Shown: positions 1 through 8,024 of the stretch, piece after piece | Layout: each line of letters begins with the position of its first letter | Position numbering within the stretch: position 1 is the stretch's first letter | Source: CAZRRV01 sp964602735 | GTDB lineage: Bacteria > Bacillota > Clostridia > Oscillospirales > Acutalibacteraceae | NCBI GenBank assembly: GCA_964602735.1 | Contig: CAZRRV010000029.1 | Coordinates: 1 to 19,654, forward strand | Direction of reading: 5' to 3' | DNA length: 19,654 bases | Translations under genes and position numbers: made by a program | Notes under the pieces: generated by a model | Told to the model about the DNA's origin: nothing | Seen by the model: the letters and a program-made list of their open reading frames with translations, nothing else | Databases searched by the model: none

Positions 1-23
1 CATAAGAAACAGAAGTATTCATT

Positions 24-54
24 AAAGCACGATGCAATGCACCGTGCTTTTATT
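24..54 (+). terminator. terminator-like hairpin
   Basis: An 8-bp perfect stem, AAAGCACG (24-31) with CGTGCTTT (43-50), encloses an 11-nt loop and runs into TTTTATTA. It would stop transcription arriving from the left edge, ahead of the terminase remnant. The U-tract is interrupted by an A, so it could be only a structural hairpin. The frame from base 1 stays open up to a TGA at 61-63 and could be the tail of an upstream gene cut by the window edge. Confidence 0.4.
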
Positions 55-544
55 ACGCCTTGAAAGGACTGTGACATGGTAAAAGACGGAGGCGGAATAA
101 TGTGCCCGAAATAAGACGCGGCAGGCAGACCCCCACACGCTCTTTTATTTTGCCGTATACCGAAACGCGGGGGGCCGAGGCGGTGGAACTGTACGCCGGG
201 ACGGGCAGAATCGCGCAGGAATGGCAAGCGTTGCTTTTATACGATATACTGGCAATAACCGACGAGGGCTTGTGGACACACTCAAAATTCGGGTATTCGG
301 TACCGCGCCGGAACGGGAAAAACGAAATTGTGGCAATGCGGGAAATGTACGGGCTGCATAAAGGCGAGACAATACTTCACACCGCCCATAGAACAACCAC
401 TTCACACAGCGCCTGGGAGCGTCTCTGCGGCCTTTTGGACAGCGCCGGTACGGAATACGCCTCGGTTCGCGCGACCGGCAGGGAGCGAATACAGCTCGAT
501 ACCGGCGGGCGGATAGAGTTACGCACGCGTTCTACAAAAGGCGG

Positions 545-570
545 GCGCCGTATATATAAATATACGGCGC
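545..570. repeat. perfect 11-bp inverted repeat at terminase breakpoint
   Basis: GCGCCGTATAT (545-555) and its exact reverse complement ATATACGGCGC (560-570) flank a 4-nt spacer. It coincides with the point where terminase similarity ends. No U-tract follows directly (the nearest T-run is at 594-599), so it is a poor intrinsic terminator. It could be a recombination or excision scar, a protein-binding palindrome, or a weak terminator. Confidence 0.7.
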
Positions 571-589
571 TGTGCCGGCAAATTTGTGC

Positions 590-617
590 TTGCTTTTTTC
601 GCGTTTTCTGTTATAAT
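590..617 (+). promoter_or_regulatory. sigma-A-type promoter of the carboxyltransferase operon
   Basis: A TTGCTT -35 box (590-595), a 16-bp spacer and a perfect TATAAT -10 box (612-617) are present. The predicted start near 624 leaves a leader of about 80 nt before the ATG at 703. A second TATAAT at 638-643 has no matching -35. Confidence 0.6.
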
Positions 618-702
618 TTCATATTGGGAAAATTCGATATAATAAATATATTCCGTTTCGGTTTACGGGGTCTTTCAACATAATTTATCAGAGGTGGAAG
701 TT

Positions 703-2067
703 ATGGACGGTAGCCTGCGGGCTCTGCGGGAGAAAGAGGGCGCGCTTTCGGACTCGGTTGCGGGGAAAAGACTTGCTCTGTTTTTCGACGACGGTCGGTA
801 CGACGAACTTGAGCGTTTCGCTTTGGGAACCTGCGGCGCGGGGGAAGTCGTCTGCGCATACGGCCGCTGCGGCGGATCCCCGGTTTTCGCTTATGCGCAG
901 AATCCTGCGTGCAATAACGGGGCGATGGGCAAACTTCAGGGGGATAAAATAAAGCGCCTTTACGAATCGGCCGCGGGAACGGGCGCTCCCGTGGTGGCGT
1001 TTCTCGATTCGAGCGGCGCTTTTGCCGACGAGGGACTCGACGCGCTTAACGCGTACGGAGAAGTTATAAACGCCGCTTCGGCCCTTTCGGGGGTCGTGCC
1101 GCAAATATCCGTAGTGTTCGGCGGGTGCGTAGGTTCCGCGGCGCTGCTTGCCGGTCTGTCGGATTTTGTGATCTTAACCGAAAAGGCGCAATATTGTATG
1201 ACATCCGAATTTTTATCGGGCGAGGGGGTAGGCACGGCAGTCGCCGCCGCGAAAAGCGGAGCCGCCGCGATTGTGGCGGAAGATGAAGCCGGGGCGATAA
1301 CCGCCGCCGCGAAACTGTTGTCATATTTGCCGGGTAATAATCTGGATGTCCCCCCCGCGTTCGAATACGCGCCCGCCGCCGGAACCGGGAGAACGGTATA
1401 CGCGGTGGCGGACGAAGGAAGTTTTATGCCGCTTTACAGCGAGTGCGGAAAATGTTCGGTGACGGGATTTGCGCACGTGGGCGGCGTCCCGGTCGGGCTT
1501 GTATCTGTCGGCAGCGACGAATACGGCGGCGGTAGGCTCTGCGAATCGGGCGCGAGAAAAGTCGCCGGGTTCGTACGGTTCTGCGACGCGTTTTCTTTGC
1601 CCGTCGTAACGCTTGTCGACTGCGCCGGCTTTAAGGTTACAAAGGAATTGGAACTTTCGGGCGGCGTGCGGATATATTCCGCACTGGCCGCGGCTTATGC
1701 CGAAGCCACGACGGCGAAAATTTCGGTGATTACGGGCAGGGCGTACGGAGCGGTTTACTCGACGTTCGCCGGTAAAACTTCGAACTGCGATATTGTGCTT
1801 GCGTTGCATGATTCGGTTATATCGGCGTTGCCGCCGGAAACCGCCGTTCAGTTTTTATGGAAAGACAGAATTACCGGGGATAACCGCGAACAGTTGGAGA
1901 ATGAATATAAAGCCGGCTGTTCGCCTTTTGCCGCCGCCGAAAAAGGGCTGATCGACGATGTTATCGCCGAGGAAGACATCGCGACCCGTGTAATATCGGC
2001 GCTCGAAATGCTGTCGTCAAAGCGTGTTTCGTCTCCCGACAGGAAACATTCGAATATTCCGCTATAA
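703..2067 (+). CDS. acyl-CoA carboxyltransferase-like subunit (12S/MmdA-like, divergent)
   Basis: This 454-residue protein has the two-lobed crotonase fold typical of biotin-dependent carboxyltransferases (MmdA, PccB, transcarboxylase 12S), which move carboxyl groups between biotin and an acyl-CoA. Family-like segments are SGVVPQISVVFGGCVGSAAL, LLSYLPGNNLDVPP, ARKVAGFVRFCDAFSLPVVT followed by LVDCAGF, and AEKGLIDDVI near the C-terminus. It is shorter than the usual ~510 residues and diverges at key loops: the usual DSGGARIQEG is DSSGAFADEG here (from D102), and the second-lobe GGAY loop is GAVY. ATG 703 is chosen over GTG 694 because GAGGTGG at 691-697 is a well-spaced ribosome binding site for it. 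It heads an operon with a biotin carrier and a 5S/OadA subunit. The family is fairly sure; the acyl-CoA substrate is not, and the altered loops leave activity open. Confidence 0.75.
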   Translation: MDGSLRALREKEGALSDSVAGKRLALFFDDGRYDELERFALGTCGAGEVVCAYGRCGGSPVFAYAQNPACNNGAMGKLQGDKIKRLYESAAGTGAPVVAFLDSSGAFADEGLDALNAYGEVINAASALSGVVPQISVVFGGCVGSAALLAGLSDFVILTEKAQYCMTSEFLSGEGVGTAVAAAKSGAAAIVAEDEAGAITAAAKLLSYLPGNNLDVPPAFEYAPAAGTGRTVYAVADEGSFMPLYSECGKCSVTGFAHVGGVPVGLVSVGSDEYGGGRLCESGARKVAGFVRFCDAFSLPVVTLVDCAGFKVTKELELSGGVRIYSALAAAYAEATTAKISVITGRAYGAVYSTFAGKTSNCDIVLALHDSVISALPPETAVQFLWKDRITGDNREQLENEYKAGCSPFAAAEKGLIDDVIAEEDIATRVISALEMLSSKRVSSPDRKHSNIPL

Positions 2068-2084
2068 TAATTGGAGGATGGGTT

Positions 2085-2432
2085 ATGAAAAAATTAAAGA
2101 TTACCGTAAACGGCAGATCTTACGATGTTGCGGTGGAAGAAATAGAGGACGGTAAAGCCGATGTTGCCGCAACCGTCGAAACCGCTCCGCCGAAACCGGC
2201 CGCTCCCGCGGCGGGAGACGGGGATCCCGTTACCGCCCCGATGCCCGGTAACATTATGAAAATTCTTGTATCGGCGGGAGGCAGTGTTAAACGCGGCGAT
2301 GTTTTGCTGATTCTGGAAGCGATGAAAATGGAAAACGAAATCTGCGCGCCGAGAGACGGCGTTGTAACTTCCGTTACCGTCGCCGTGGGCGAAACGGTGG
2401 ATTCCGGCAGGGTTCTGATGACTTTACGCTGA
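2085..2432 (+). CDS. biotin carboxyl carrier protein (1.3S/gamma-type)
   Basis: This 115-residue protein carries biotin on a swinging arm that shuttles CO2 between the two carboxyltransferases encoded beside it. The N-terminus is a short domain with KKLKITVNGRSYDV. A Pro/Ala-rich linker follows (about 33-47), then a C-terminal biotinyl/lipoyl domain starting at VTAPMPGNIMKI with the canonical EAMKMEN site; the biotinylated lysine is K81. The length and layout match free-standing carriers such as transcarboxylase 1.3S or decarboxylase gamma/delta-linked carriers. The ATG at 2085 has GGAGG at 2073. It lies 17 bp after the upstream gene and 19 bp before the next one, so it is almost certainly co-transcribed. 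Biotinylation must be done by a BirA ligase encoded elsewhere. Confidence 0.9.
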   Translation: MKKLKITVNGRSYDVAVEEIEDGKADVAATVETAPPKPAAPAAGDGDPVTAPMPGNIMKILVSAGGSVKRGDVLLILEAMKMENEICAPRDGVVTSVTVAVGETVDSGRVLMTLR

Positions 2433-2451
2433 TTGTTGGGGGATTAACTTA

Positions 2452-3849
2452 ATGGCTCGTATTGGAATTACCGAAACGGTTCTTCGCGATGCGCACCAGT
2501 CGCTTATCGCGACGCGGATGACGACGGAGGAAATGCTGCCGATATTGCCGGCGCTCGATGATATAGGCTTTTATTCGCTCGAATGCTGGGGTGGAGCCAC
2601 CTTCGACGCCTGCCTCAGGTTCTTAGACGAGGATCCGTGGGAAAGGTTGCGGATTATTCGCGGGAAGTGCCCGAAGACGAAGCTGCAAATGCTTTTCCGT
2701 GGGCAGAATATGCTGGGCTACCGCCATTATGCCGATGATGTTGTCGCGTATTTTGTTGAAAAATCGGTGGCGAACGGGATCGACATTCTCCGAGTGTTCG
2801 ACGCCTTAAACGACATCCGCAATCTCGATACCGCCATGAAAGCGGCCAAAAAAGAGAAAGCGCATCTTCAGGCGGCGATCTCGTATACCACCGGGCCCGT
2901 TTTTACGGTTGAATATTATACCGATTACGCGAAACGCCTCGAAAACAACGGCGCCGATTCGATTTGCGTTAAAGATATGGCGGGGCTTTTAACTCCGTAC
3001 GCCACTTACGATCTGGTGAAAGCCCTGAAAGAAACGGTAAAAATTCCCGTTCAGGTGCACAGCCATTACACTTCCGGGCTGGGATCGATGGTTCTCTTAA
3101 AAGCGATTGAGGCGGGCGCCGATCTGATCGATACGGCGATGTCCCCGCTTGCCATGGGTACTTCGCACCCTGCCACGGAGTCGATGGTGGCGGCTTTGCA
3201 GGGCACCGAATACGACACGGGGCTGAATCTCGAGGCGCTTGACGAGATAGCAAAATACATAAACACTTTGCGCGAAAAATATCTTGAAAACGGTCTGCTT
3301 TCCCCGAAAATGCTGAAGTCCGACGCGAAAGCGCTTATTTATCAGGTGCCGGGCGGAATGCTGTCGAATCTTTTCTCGCAGTTGAAGCAGGCGGGGAAGG
3401 AAGACAGGCTTTCCGATGTTCTGGCAGAGGTGCCGCGTGTCCGTGAAGAGTGCGGATATCCTCCGCTTGTAACGCCGTCGTCACAGATTGTGGGCACACA
3501 GGCGGTGCTGAATGTTATATCGGGCGAGCGCTACAAAACCGTTACCAAAGAGTTTAAGGGTCTTGTGCGCGGAGAATACGGCAAAACCCCGGTTGATATA
3601 GATCCCGCGTTCCGGCGCAGGATAATCGGCGACGACGAGCCGATTGAGTGCCGCCCGGCCGATCTCTTGAAGCCCGAGCTTGAAACTTTGCGCGCCGAAT
3701 GCGCGAAATGGACCGAGCAGGAAGAGGATGTGCTGTCTTACGCGCAGTTCGGAACGGTCGCGGAAAAGTTCTTTGAGCGGAGAGCCAATCGCAGGTACGG
3801 CGTCGACGCCGACCATGCCGACGCCGCCGGGCATATCCACCCGATGTAA
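2452..3849 (+). CDS. oadA: pyruvate/oxaloacetate carboxyltransferase (OadA/transcarboxylase 5S)
   Basis: This 465-residue protein moves a carboxyl group between biotin and pyruvate/oxaloacetate. The TIM-barrel part begins ITETVLRDAHQSLIATRM, with the metal-binding Asp at D13. It has the lysine that is carboxylated in this family (K174, in VKDMAGLLTPY) and the metal-binding HSH pair at 203-205. A conserved C-terminal PYC/OADA domain follows and ends EDVLSYAQFGTVAEKFFERR. Oxaloacetate decarboxylase alpha chains often carry a C-terminal biotin domain; this one does not, so biotin comes from the separate carrier gene just upstream, as in the transcarboxylase 5S subunit. GGGGG about 9 bp before ATG 2452 supports the start. 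Whether the complex is a transcarboxylase or part of a sodium-pumping decarboxylase depends on whether an oadB-type gene exists elsewhere. Confidence 0.9.
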   Translation: MARIGITETVLRDAHQSLIATRMTTEEMLPILPALDDIGFYSLECWGGATFDACLRFLDEDPWERLRIIRGKCPKTKLQMLFRGQNMLGYRHYADDVVAYFVEKSVANGIDILRVFDALNDIRNLDTAMKAAKKEKAHLQAAISYTTGPVFTVEYYTDYAKRLENNGADSICVKDMAGLLTPYATYDLVKALKETVKIPVQVHSHYTSGLGSMVLLKAIEAGADLIDTAMSPLAMGTSHPATESMVAALQGTEYDTGLNLEALDEIAKYINTLREKYLENGLLSPKMLKSDAKALIYQVPGGMLSNLFSQLKQAGKEDRLSDVLAEVPRVREECGYPPLVTPSSQIVGTQAVLNVISGERYKTVTKEFKGLVRGEYGKTPVDIDPAFRRRIIGDDEPIECRPADLLKPELETLRAECAKWTEQEEDVLSYAQFGTVAEKFFERRANRRYGVDADHADAAGHIHPM

Positions 3850-3863
3850 TTTAAGAAATGACC

Positions 3864-3886
3864 GCCCGCGCGCGACTCGGGCTTTT
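3864..3886 (+). terminator. probable intrinsic terminator after oadA
   Basis: A 5-bp GC-rich stem, GCCCG (3864-3868) with CGGGC (3878-3882), has a 9-nt loop and is followed directly by TTTT. It sits 15 bp after the stop codon. The stem is short, so read-through into secG is likely. Confidence 0.4.
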
Positions 3887-3949
3887 GACGCGCAAGAAAA
3901 TGCGATAACGGCGGTACAGGCGGAATTTAACGTAGAAGGAGAAAAACAG

Positions 3950-4198
3950 ATGAGTGCGTGGGAAATAGTAATCGGCATTTTAATGCTGATAGTTTCGGTG
4001 ATTATTATAGCCGTGGTTTTACTTCAGGAGGGCAGGCGTTCCGGCATCAGCGGCGCCATATCCGGCGGAGCCGACACATTTCTCTCCAAGCACAAAGCGA
4101 GAACATTCGACGCTTTTCTGGCGAGGTGGACGAAATACATTGCCATCGCGTTTTTCGTAATCGCCATTGTGGCGAATGTTATAGCGCTGCGCAAATAG
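3950..4198 (+). CDS. secG: protein translocase subunit SecG
   Basis: SecG is the small accessory subunit of the SecYEG channel that exports proteins across the cytoplasmic membrane. The 82-residue product has the expected plan: a first membrane helix (about 4-25, IVIGILMLIVSVIIIAVVLL), a cytoplasmic loop with the family signature QEGRRSGISGAISGGADTF, and a second helix (about 60-79, YIAIAFFVIAIVANVIAL). The ATG at 3950 is preceded by AGAAGGAG at 3934-3941 with 8-bp spacing. The open frame extends further upstream but that part overlaps oadA and is not family-like. In many Firmicutes secG is followed by rnr and smpB; here 553 bp of non-coding DNA follow instead. No convincing promoter was found in the 100-bp gap before it. 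Confidence 0.93.
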   Translation: MSAWEIVIGILMLIVSVIIIAVVLLQEGRRSGISGAISGGADTFLSKHKARTFDAFLARWTKYIAIAFFVIAIVANVIALRK

Positions 4199-4430
4199 CG
4201 CCGGGTTTATTCGAATCGGGCAACGGCGCAGCCGGATAATGCGCGGATTTTGCCGGGTGGTTTACATTCCGCGTCTGCGGCGCGGCTTTGCGGGGATTCG
4301 CGTAAACAAGATTGCCCGGGCAGAGGGTCCGCCGCGCTTTACCGGGATTTCAGCCGGCGCGCAAAACATTCGCCGTTGGGGTTGTTCACCCGGCGGAGAA
4401 TTCCCGGCGCAACCGCACGGCAATAATGGT

Positions 4431-4448
4431 TTATGCGGCGCCGCATAA
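4431..4448. repeat. perfect 18-bp palindrome
   Basis: TTATGCGGCGCCGCATAA is fully self-complementary. Its half-site TTATGCGG is the same octamer that begins the repeats at 4675 and 11645, and ATGCGGCGCCG recurs at 11584-11594. It could be a dimeric protein site or part of a mobile repeat. Confidence 0.7.
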
Positions 4449-4513
4449 AATTCACCGGGTATGCAAATAAAAGCTCGCGTTTGGCGTTATACGGTAAGCG
4501 CGGGCATATTTGT

Positions 4514-4528
4514 TTAAGGCAACACCGC
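4514..4528 (-). repeat. intergenic repeat core, inverted copy
   Basis: TTAAGGCAACACCGC is the exact reverse complement of GCGGTGTTGCCTTAA at 11649-11663. Together with the copy at 4679-4693 it forms an inverted pair bounding about 180 bp, an arrangement like a miniature inverted-repeat element. Confidence 0.6.
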
Positions 4529-4674
4529 CGGGTAGCCGCATGGCGGATTTGCGCGTCGTATGCCTGCGAATTTTCCGTTATGTTTTACAAAAATGCTCGG
4601 AAACACGGGGAAGTTTCCTCGCGTTTCCTGCCTTATCCGAGATAAAATCCGCCGGCGCATTTGACGACGGGGCT

Positions 4675-4693
4675 TTATGCGGTGTTGACTTAA
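4675..4693 (+). repeat. intergenic repeat, forward copy 1
   Basis: TTATGCGGTGTTGACTTAA differs from the copy at 11645-11663 at one base. It lies 58 bp upstream of addB and contains TTGACT, which could serve as a -35 box, but no good -10 follows at normal spacing. Confidence 0.65.
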
Positions 4694-4751
4694 GGCGAGG
4701 CGCCGCGCCTTTACCGTTCGGCGGGTTTGTCTTCAAAAGAGGGATGGTTTT

Positions 4752-7700
4752 ATGTTTCATCTGGTTACGGGCCCGGTACACAGCGGGAAAAGCCGTTATT
4801 TGCTTGAACGGGCGCGCGAGGTGTTGCGGCGGGGGAAACCCGTGTGGTATGTTGTGCCCGAACAGCTTTCATACGAGACCGAGCGCACATTCCTTGAAAA
4901 CTGGGGTGTCGCCGATGCCAACAAAATTCATATAGCGACATTTACCAAGCTTTACGATGCCGTTTTTAACGCTTCCGGAGGCAAACGGGCGCCGATTATA
5001 GACGACGCCGCAAAACTGCTGATGATTATGACCGTGATACGGCGCAATGCCTCCGAACTTAAATATTACGGACGATTTTCAAAGTCCCCCGCATTTGCCG
5101 ACGCTCTTATCGGTGTAATCGACGAACTGTTGCAGAGCGGCACCGACCCCGAGGAACTGTATGAAATTTCTTCGCGGGTCGAATCCGATGTACTTGCGGA
5201 TAAAACCCGCGATATAGCGCTGCTGCTTTCGGCATATCGCGGTATGCTCGCCGACAGTTATTTTGAACCCGGGGATTTGCCGCGCCGTATGGCGGAACGC
5301 GTCGACCGTTACGGGTTGTTTGCCGGTGATGTTTTTTTCTTCGATTCTTTCGACGGATTTACCGGAAGCGAACATATTTTTATCGAGTCGGTTATGCGCG
5401 TGGCAGAGGAGATTTATATATCTTTGCCGGTTGACGGCATGGCGGGCGAAGAGAACGGGCTGAATATCTTTGCGAATGTGCGGGAGGAGGCTGAAAAACT
5501 TTTCCGCTCCGCGGAAAAATACAATGTTAAAATCGCCGAAACCGAGGTTTTTACCGAAACCGATTACGCGGATCCGGCGCTCCGCAAACTCGAACGGGTG
5601 CTTTGCGAGAAGGATGAAAGCGGGTTTACGGGCGACGCGTCCGGCGTTACGGTTATCGAGGCGCCCAACCCCGTAGAGGAATTCGATTTCGCCGCGTTTG
5701 AGATAAAACGACTGGTGGCCGGCGGAAAGTACAGATATAAAGATTTTGCGATAGTGGCGAGAGACTGCAAAAAATATACCGGCATACTCGAAAGCGTAGC
5801 GAAAAAATACTCCGTTCCCGTTTTTTTCGATAAACGCCGCGCGCTCTGCGATTTGCCGATTTGCCGGTTGCTGCTTTTGGCGCTCGAGGCGGCACGGCGT
5901 ATATCCACCGAAACGGTTCTCTGTATGCTCAAATGCGGACTTTTGCCTTTCGACGAAGACGAAATCGTACAGACGGAAAATTACTGTTATATCTGGGATA
6001 TCGAAAGCCGCGAGTGGAACACGGAGTGGACGAAAAATCCGGGAGGGCTGAAAGCGCCCGACGGGAATACGCCCGAACGGCTTAAAAGGCTCAATTCGGT
6101 GCGGCAAAGAGTGCTGTCGGTTTTAAGACCTCTAAGCGAAAACACCGATAAAACGGCGACCGGGATTGTAAAAGCGCTGTATTCTTTTATAACGGGAAAC
6201 AATATTCCCGAGGCGCTCGCCCGCCTTACCGAAAAGTTGAAAGACGCGGGTGAATTTGAGGAGGCGCAGTGCCAGATCACCGGTTACGACCGCCTGATAG
6301 CCTGCTTTGACCGGTTCGCCGCCTGCGACGACGGCGAAATTCTCGATTACACGGTTTTCGCGCGCCTGTTCGCGTCGATTGCGAGCCGGGAAATCGTCAA
6401 TGAAGTTCCGCAAAGGCTCGATTCGGTTATATTCTGCTCATCCGCGCACGCGCGGGTAACCGACGCCAAGGTCGTTTTTATGGTCGGAGTAAATTACGGC
6501 GAACAGCCCGGGATCGGAAATATGCACGGCCTGTTTACCGACGATGACCGTAAGGCGCTGCGCTCATCCGGCTTGAATATCCGCGATCCGTTTATTTACG
6601 GGACGCTTGACGAAAAATTCAAGTTTTACGCGTCAGCCTGCGCCGCCGCGGAGCGCGTCTATTTTTCATATTCTCTGCTGAATTCATCGATGGAGAGTTC
6701 CGCCCCTTCGCCTGTTGTTTCGCAGATCGAGGGCGTTTTCAAAAACCGCAAATATCGGTATTCCATGGCGGGAAACAGCAGGTTCGACTGTATGTTCGAT
6801 AAAGAACCCGCTTTTGAAAAAGCGGTTCTGCAAAAGGGAAACGGTAACGACGGCAGCGCCGCCGCTTTGGAGCTGTTTTCCCGCGACCGGGCTTACCGCG
6901 ATAAAATCGCGCGTATTAACGGCGCGGGGGAATTGAATCTTTCCGGCGATACGGCGAAACTTCTGTACGGAAACGAACTTAATCTTTCGGCTTCGCAGAT
7001 TGAAGATTTTTATACCTGCCCGTTCCGGTATTACTGCGAATACGGTCTCGGGATCAAACCGTTGGCCCGCGCGGAGATCAACGCCTTGAACCGCGGCACC
7101 CTGTTTCATTATTTTTTGGAAAAATTCATCGACTGGCACAAAGATGATTACGCCGAAATGGACGAAACCGATATTTCCGAAGAATTGGACCGTATAGCGC
7201 TCGATTATCTGGGCGAGTTCGGAATCGACCTTGGAACCATGTCGGAGGAGTTTAGGGAATCGTTCGCCCTGCTTTCCGACAAAATATTGGCGATTGTCCT
7301 CGATATAGTAAACGAGTTGAAAAACAGCGGTTTTAAGCCGGCGGCATGCGAAGTCAGGATAGGACGCAACGCCGATATCGAGCCTCTGGTCGCTATGATC
7401 GACCGCGCGAGAGTGACGGTAAGCGGGGCAATCGACCGTGTGGATTTCGCGAAAATAAACGCCGACACTTACATCCGTATAATCGATTATAAATTATCGG
7501 GGAAAAATCTGAAACTTGACGATCTTGTTTACGGCATGAATATGCAAATGTTTATTTATCTGGCCTCGCTTGTAAACGGAAGAAACGTTAAGCCCGCGGG
7601 TGTGCTGTATAAATCTTTTAAAGCGGAAAGCGGAAAAAACGGTTCCGCGGTAATGAGGTCGAGGGGGATAAAACTCGAGGGCCCGGATATAAAGAAAGCC

Positions 7701-8024
7701 ATGGATTCAAGCGGCGCATATATTTCGTGGGGGAAACACGAGTCTGAGCAAACCGTCACGGGCGGAGAATTTGTGCAAATTTTCAACCACGTTTCGAATA
7801 TGATCGATTTGATGGGCAGAAAACTTTACGGCGGAACTATCGCGGCGAAGCCGCTGAAAACGGAGGATCCATGTAAGTACTGCGATTACCGCCCGGTCTG
7901 CCGCAATGAGAGCGAACAAAATTCCCGCGAACGTACGGACGACGGAAAGGCGGAGGCGTTGAAAAAAATGACGGAAGCGGCGGAAGAACGCCGCGGGAAC
8001 GGGGCGGAGACGGAACGGCGATGA
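4752..8024 (+). CDS. addB: ATP-dependent helicase/nuclease subunit B (AddB/RexB)
   Basis: AddB is one half of the AddAB complex that unwinds and resects double-strand DNA ends for RecA-dependent repair. The 1090-residue product starts with a P-loop, GPVHSGKS (7-14), as in Firmicutes AddB. The C-terminal RecB-like nuclease includes AIDRVD (D895, D898) and the catalytic IIDYK (D912, K914). Four cysteines, C756 (in YTCPF), C1041, C1044 and C1050 (CKYCDYRPVC), match the C...CxxCx5C pattern that binds the 4Fe-4S cluster clamping the AddB nuclease domain. The length is slightly below the usual ~1150-1170. The C-terminal ~40 residues are charged and probably disordered. The ATG at 4752 has AGAGGG about 8 bp upstream. 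Its stop overlaps the addA start by 4 bp, so translation is coupled. A 342-codon antisense frame at 5079-6107 is a codon-bias shadow. Confidence 0.95.
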   Translation: MFHLVTGPVHSGKSRYLLERAREVLRRGKPVWYVVPEQLSYETERTFLENWGVADANKIHIATFTKLYDAVFNASGGKRAPIIDDAAKLLMIMTVIRRNASELKYYGRFSKSPAFADALIGVIDELLQSGTDPEELYEISSRVESDVLADKTRDIALLLSAYRGMLADSYFEPGDLPRRMAERVDRYGLFAGDVFFFDSFDGFTGSEHIFIESVMRVAEEIYISLPVDGMAGEENGLNIFANVREEAEKLFRSAEKYNVKIAETEVFTETDYADPALRKLERVLCEKDESGFTGDASGVTVIEAPNPVEEFDFAAFEIKRLVAGGKYRYKDFAIVARDCKKYTGILESVAKKYSVPVFFDKRRALCDLPICRLLLLALEAARRISTETVLCMLKCGLLPFDEDEIVQTENYCYIWDIESREWNTEWTKNPGGLKAPDGNTPERLKRLNSVRQRVLSVLRPLSENTDKTATGIVKALYSFITGNNIPEALARLTEKLKDAGEFEEAQCQITGYDRLIACFDRFAACDDGEILDYTVFARLFASIASREIVNEVPQRLDSVIFCSSAHARVTDAKVVFMVGVNYGEQPGIGNMHGLFTDDDRKALRSSGLNIRDPFIYGTLDEKFKFYASACAAAERVYFSYSLLNSSMESSAPSPVVSQIEGVFKNRKYRYSMAGNSRFDCMFDKEPAFEKAVLQKGNGNDGSAAALELFSRDRAYRDKIARINGAGELNLSGDTAKLLYGNELNLSASQIEDFYTCPFRYYCEYGLGIKPLARAEINALNRGTLFHYFLEKFIDWHKDDYAEMDETDISEELDRIALDYLGEFGIDLGTMSEEFRESFALLSDKILAIVLDIVNELKNSGFKPAACEVRIGRNADIEPLVAMIDRARVTVSGAIDRVDFAKINADTYIRIIDYKLSGKNLKLDDLVYGMNMQMFIYLASLVNGRNVKPAGVLYKSFKAESGKNGSAVMRSRGIKLEGPDIKKAMDSSGAYISWGKHESEQTVTGGEFVQIFNHVSNMIDLMGRKLYGGTIAAKPLKTEDPCKYCDYRPVCRNESEQNSRERTDDGKAEALKKMTEAAEERRGNGAETERR

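Larger units (their letters stand above)
102..683 (+). pseudogene. truncated phage terminase large subunit (prophage remnant)
   Basis: The first ~150 residues look like the N-terminal ATPase part of a tailed-phage terminase large subunit, which packages phage DNA into proheads. A Walker-A-like segment VPRRNGKNE lies near residues 67-75, followed by ILHTAHRTTTSHSAWERL and a segment ending ELRTRSTKGGRR near residue 150. Complete proteins of this kind normally exceed 400 residues. Here the family-like sequence stops around base 545-550, just where a large inverted repeat starts. The last ~43 codons are AT-rich, resemble no terminase and contain a promoter. Walker B and the nuclease domain are therefore missing. 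The GTG start at 102 has a GGAGG site at 88-92. A 13-codon frame (76-114, MVKDGGGIMCPK) overlaps the start and may be a relic of a small terminase subunit; that is a guess. No other phage genes are visible downstream. The gene is very probably non-functional. Confidence 0.7.
4199..4751. other. 553-bp GC-rich intergenic region with repeats
   Basis: No credible gene is seen here; short open frames lack ribosome binding sites and family resemblance. It holds a perfect palindrome at 4431-4448, two inverted copies of the GCGGTGTTGCCTTAA-type repeat (4514-4528 and 4679-4693) about 150 bp apart, and several GC-rich hairpins such as GGAAAC...GTTTCC around 4600-4620. No tRNA, tmRNA or SRP RNA could be recognised. 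The 3' end must contain the addB promoter, but no consensus pair stands out. Confidence 0.6.

Noticed and set aside
76..114. 13-codon frame MVKDGGGIMCPK before the terminase
   Set aside because: Has a possible ribosome binding site but is too short to identify; kept only as a possible terminase small-subunit relic.
545..570. Palindrome as a dif/Xer site
   Set aside because: Arms and spacer (11+4+11) do not match the dif layout (11+6+11) or its conserved TTATG-type arms.
4204..4230. TTCGAATC resembling a tRNA T-loop
   Set aside because: Flanking bases do not form a T-stem, and no acceptor, D or anticodon arm could be built.
4378..4400. GGGGTTGTTCACC as a tmRNA start after secG
   Set aside because: No tag-peptide reading frame, no tRNA-like 3' end with CCA and no further tmRNA features.
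5079..6107. 342-codon minus-strand open frame inside addB
   Set aside because: Low-complexity basic protein with no family resemblance, opposite a certain gene; arises from the GCG/CCG-rich codon pattern.
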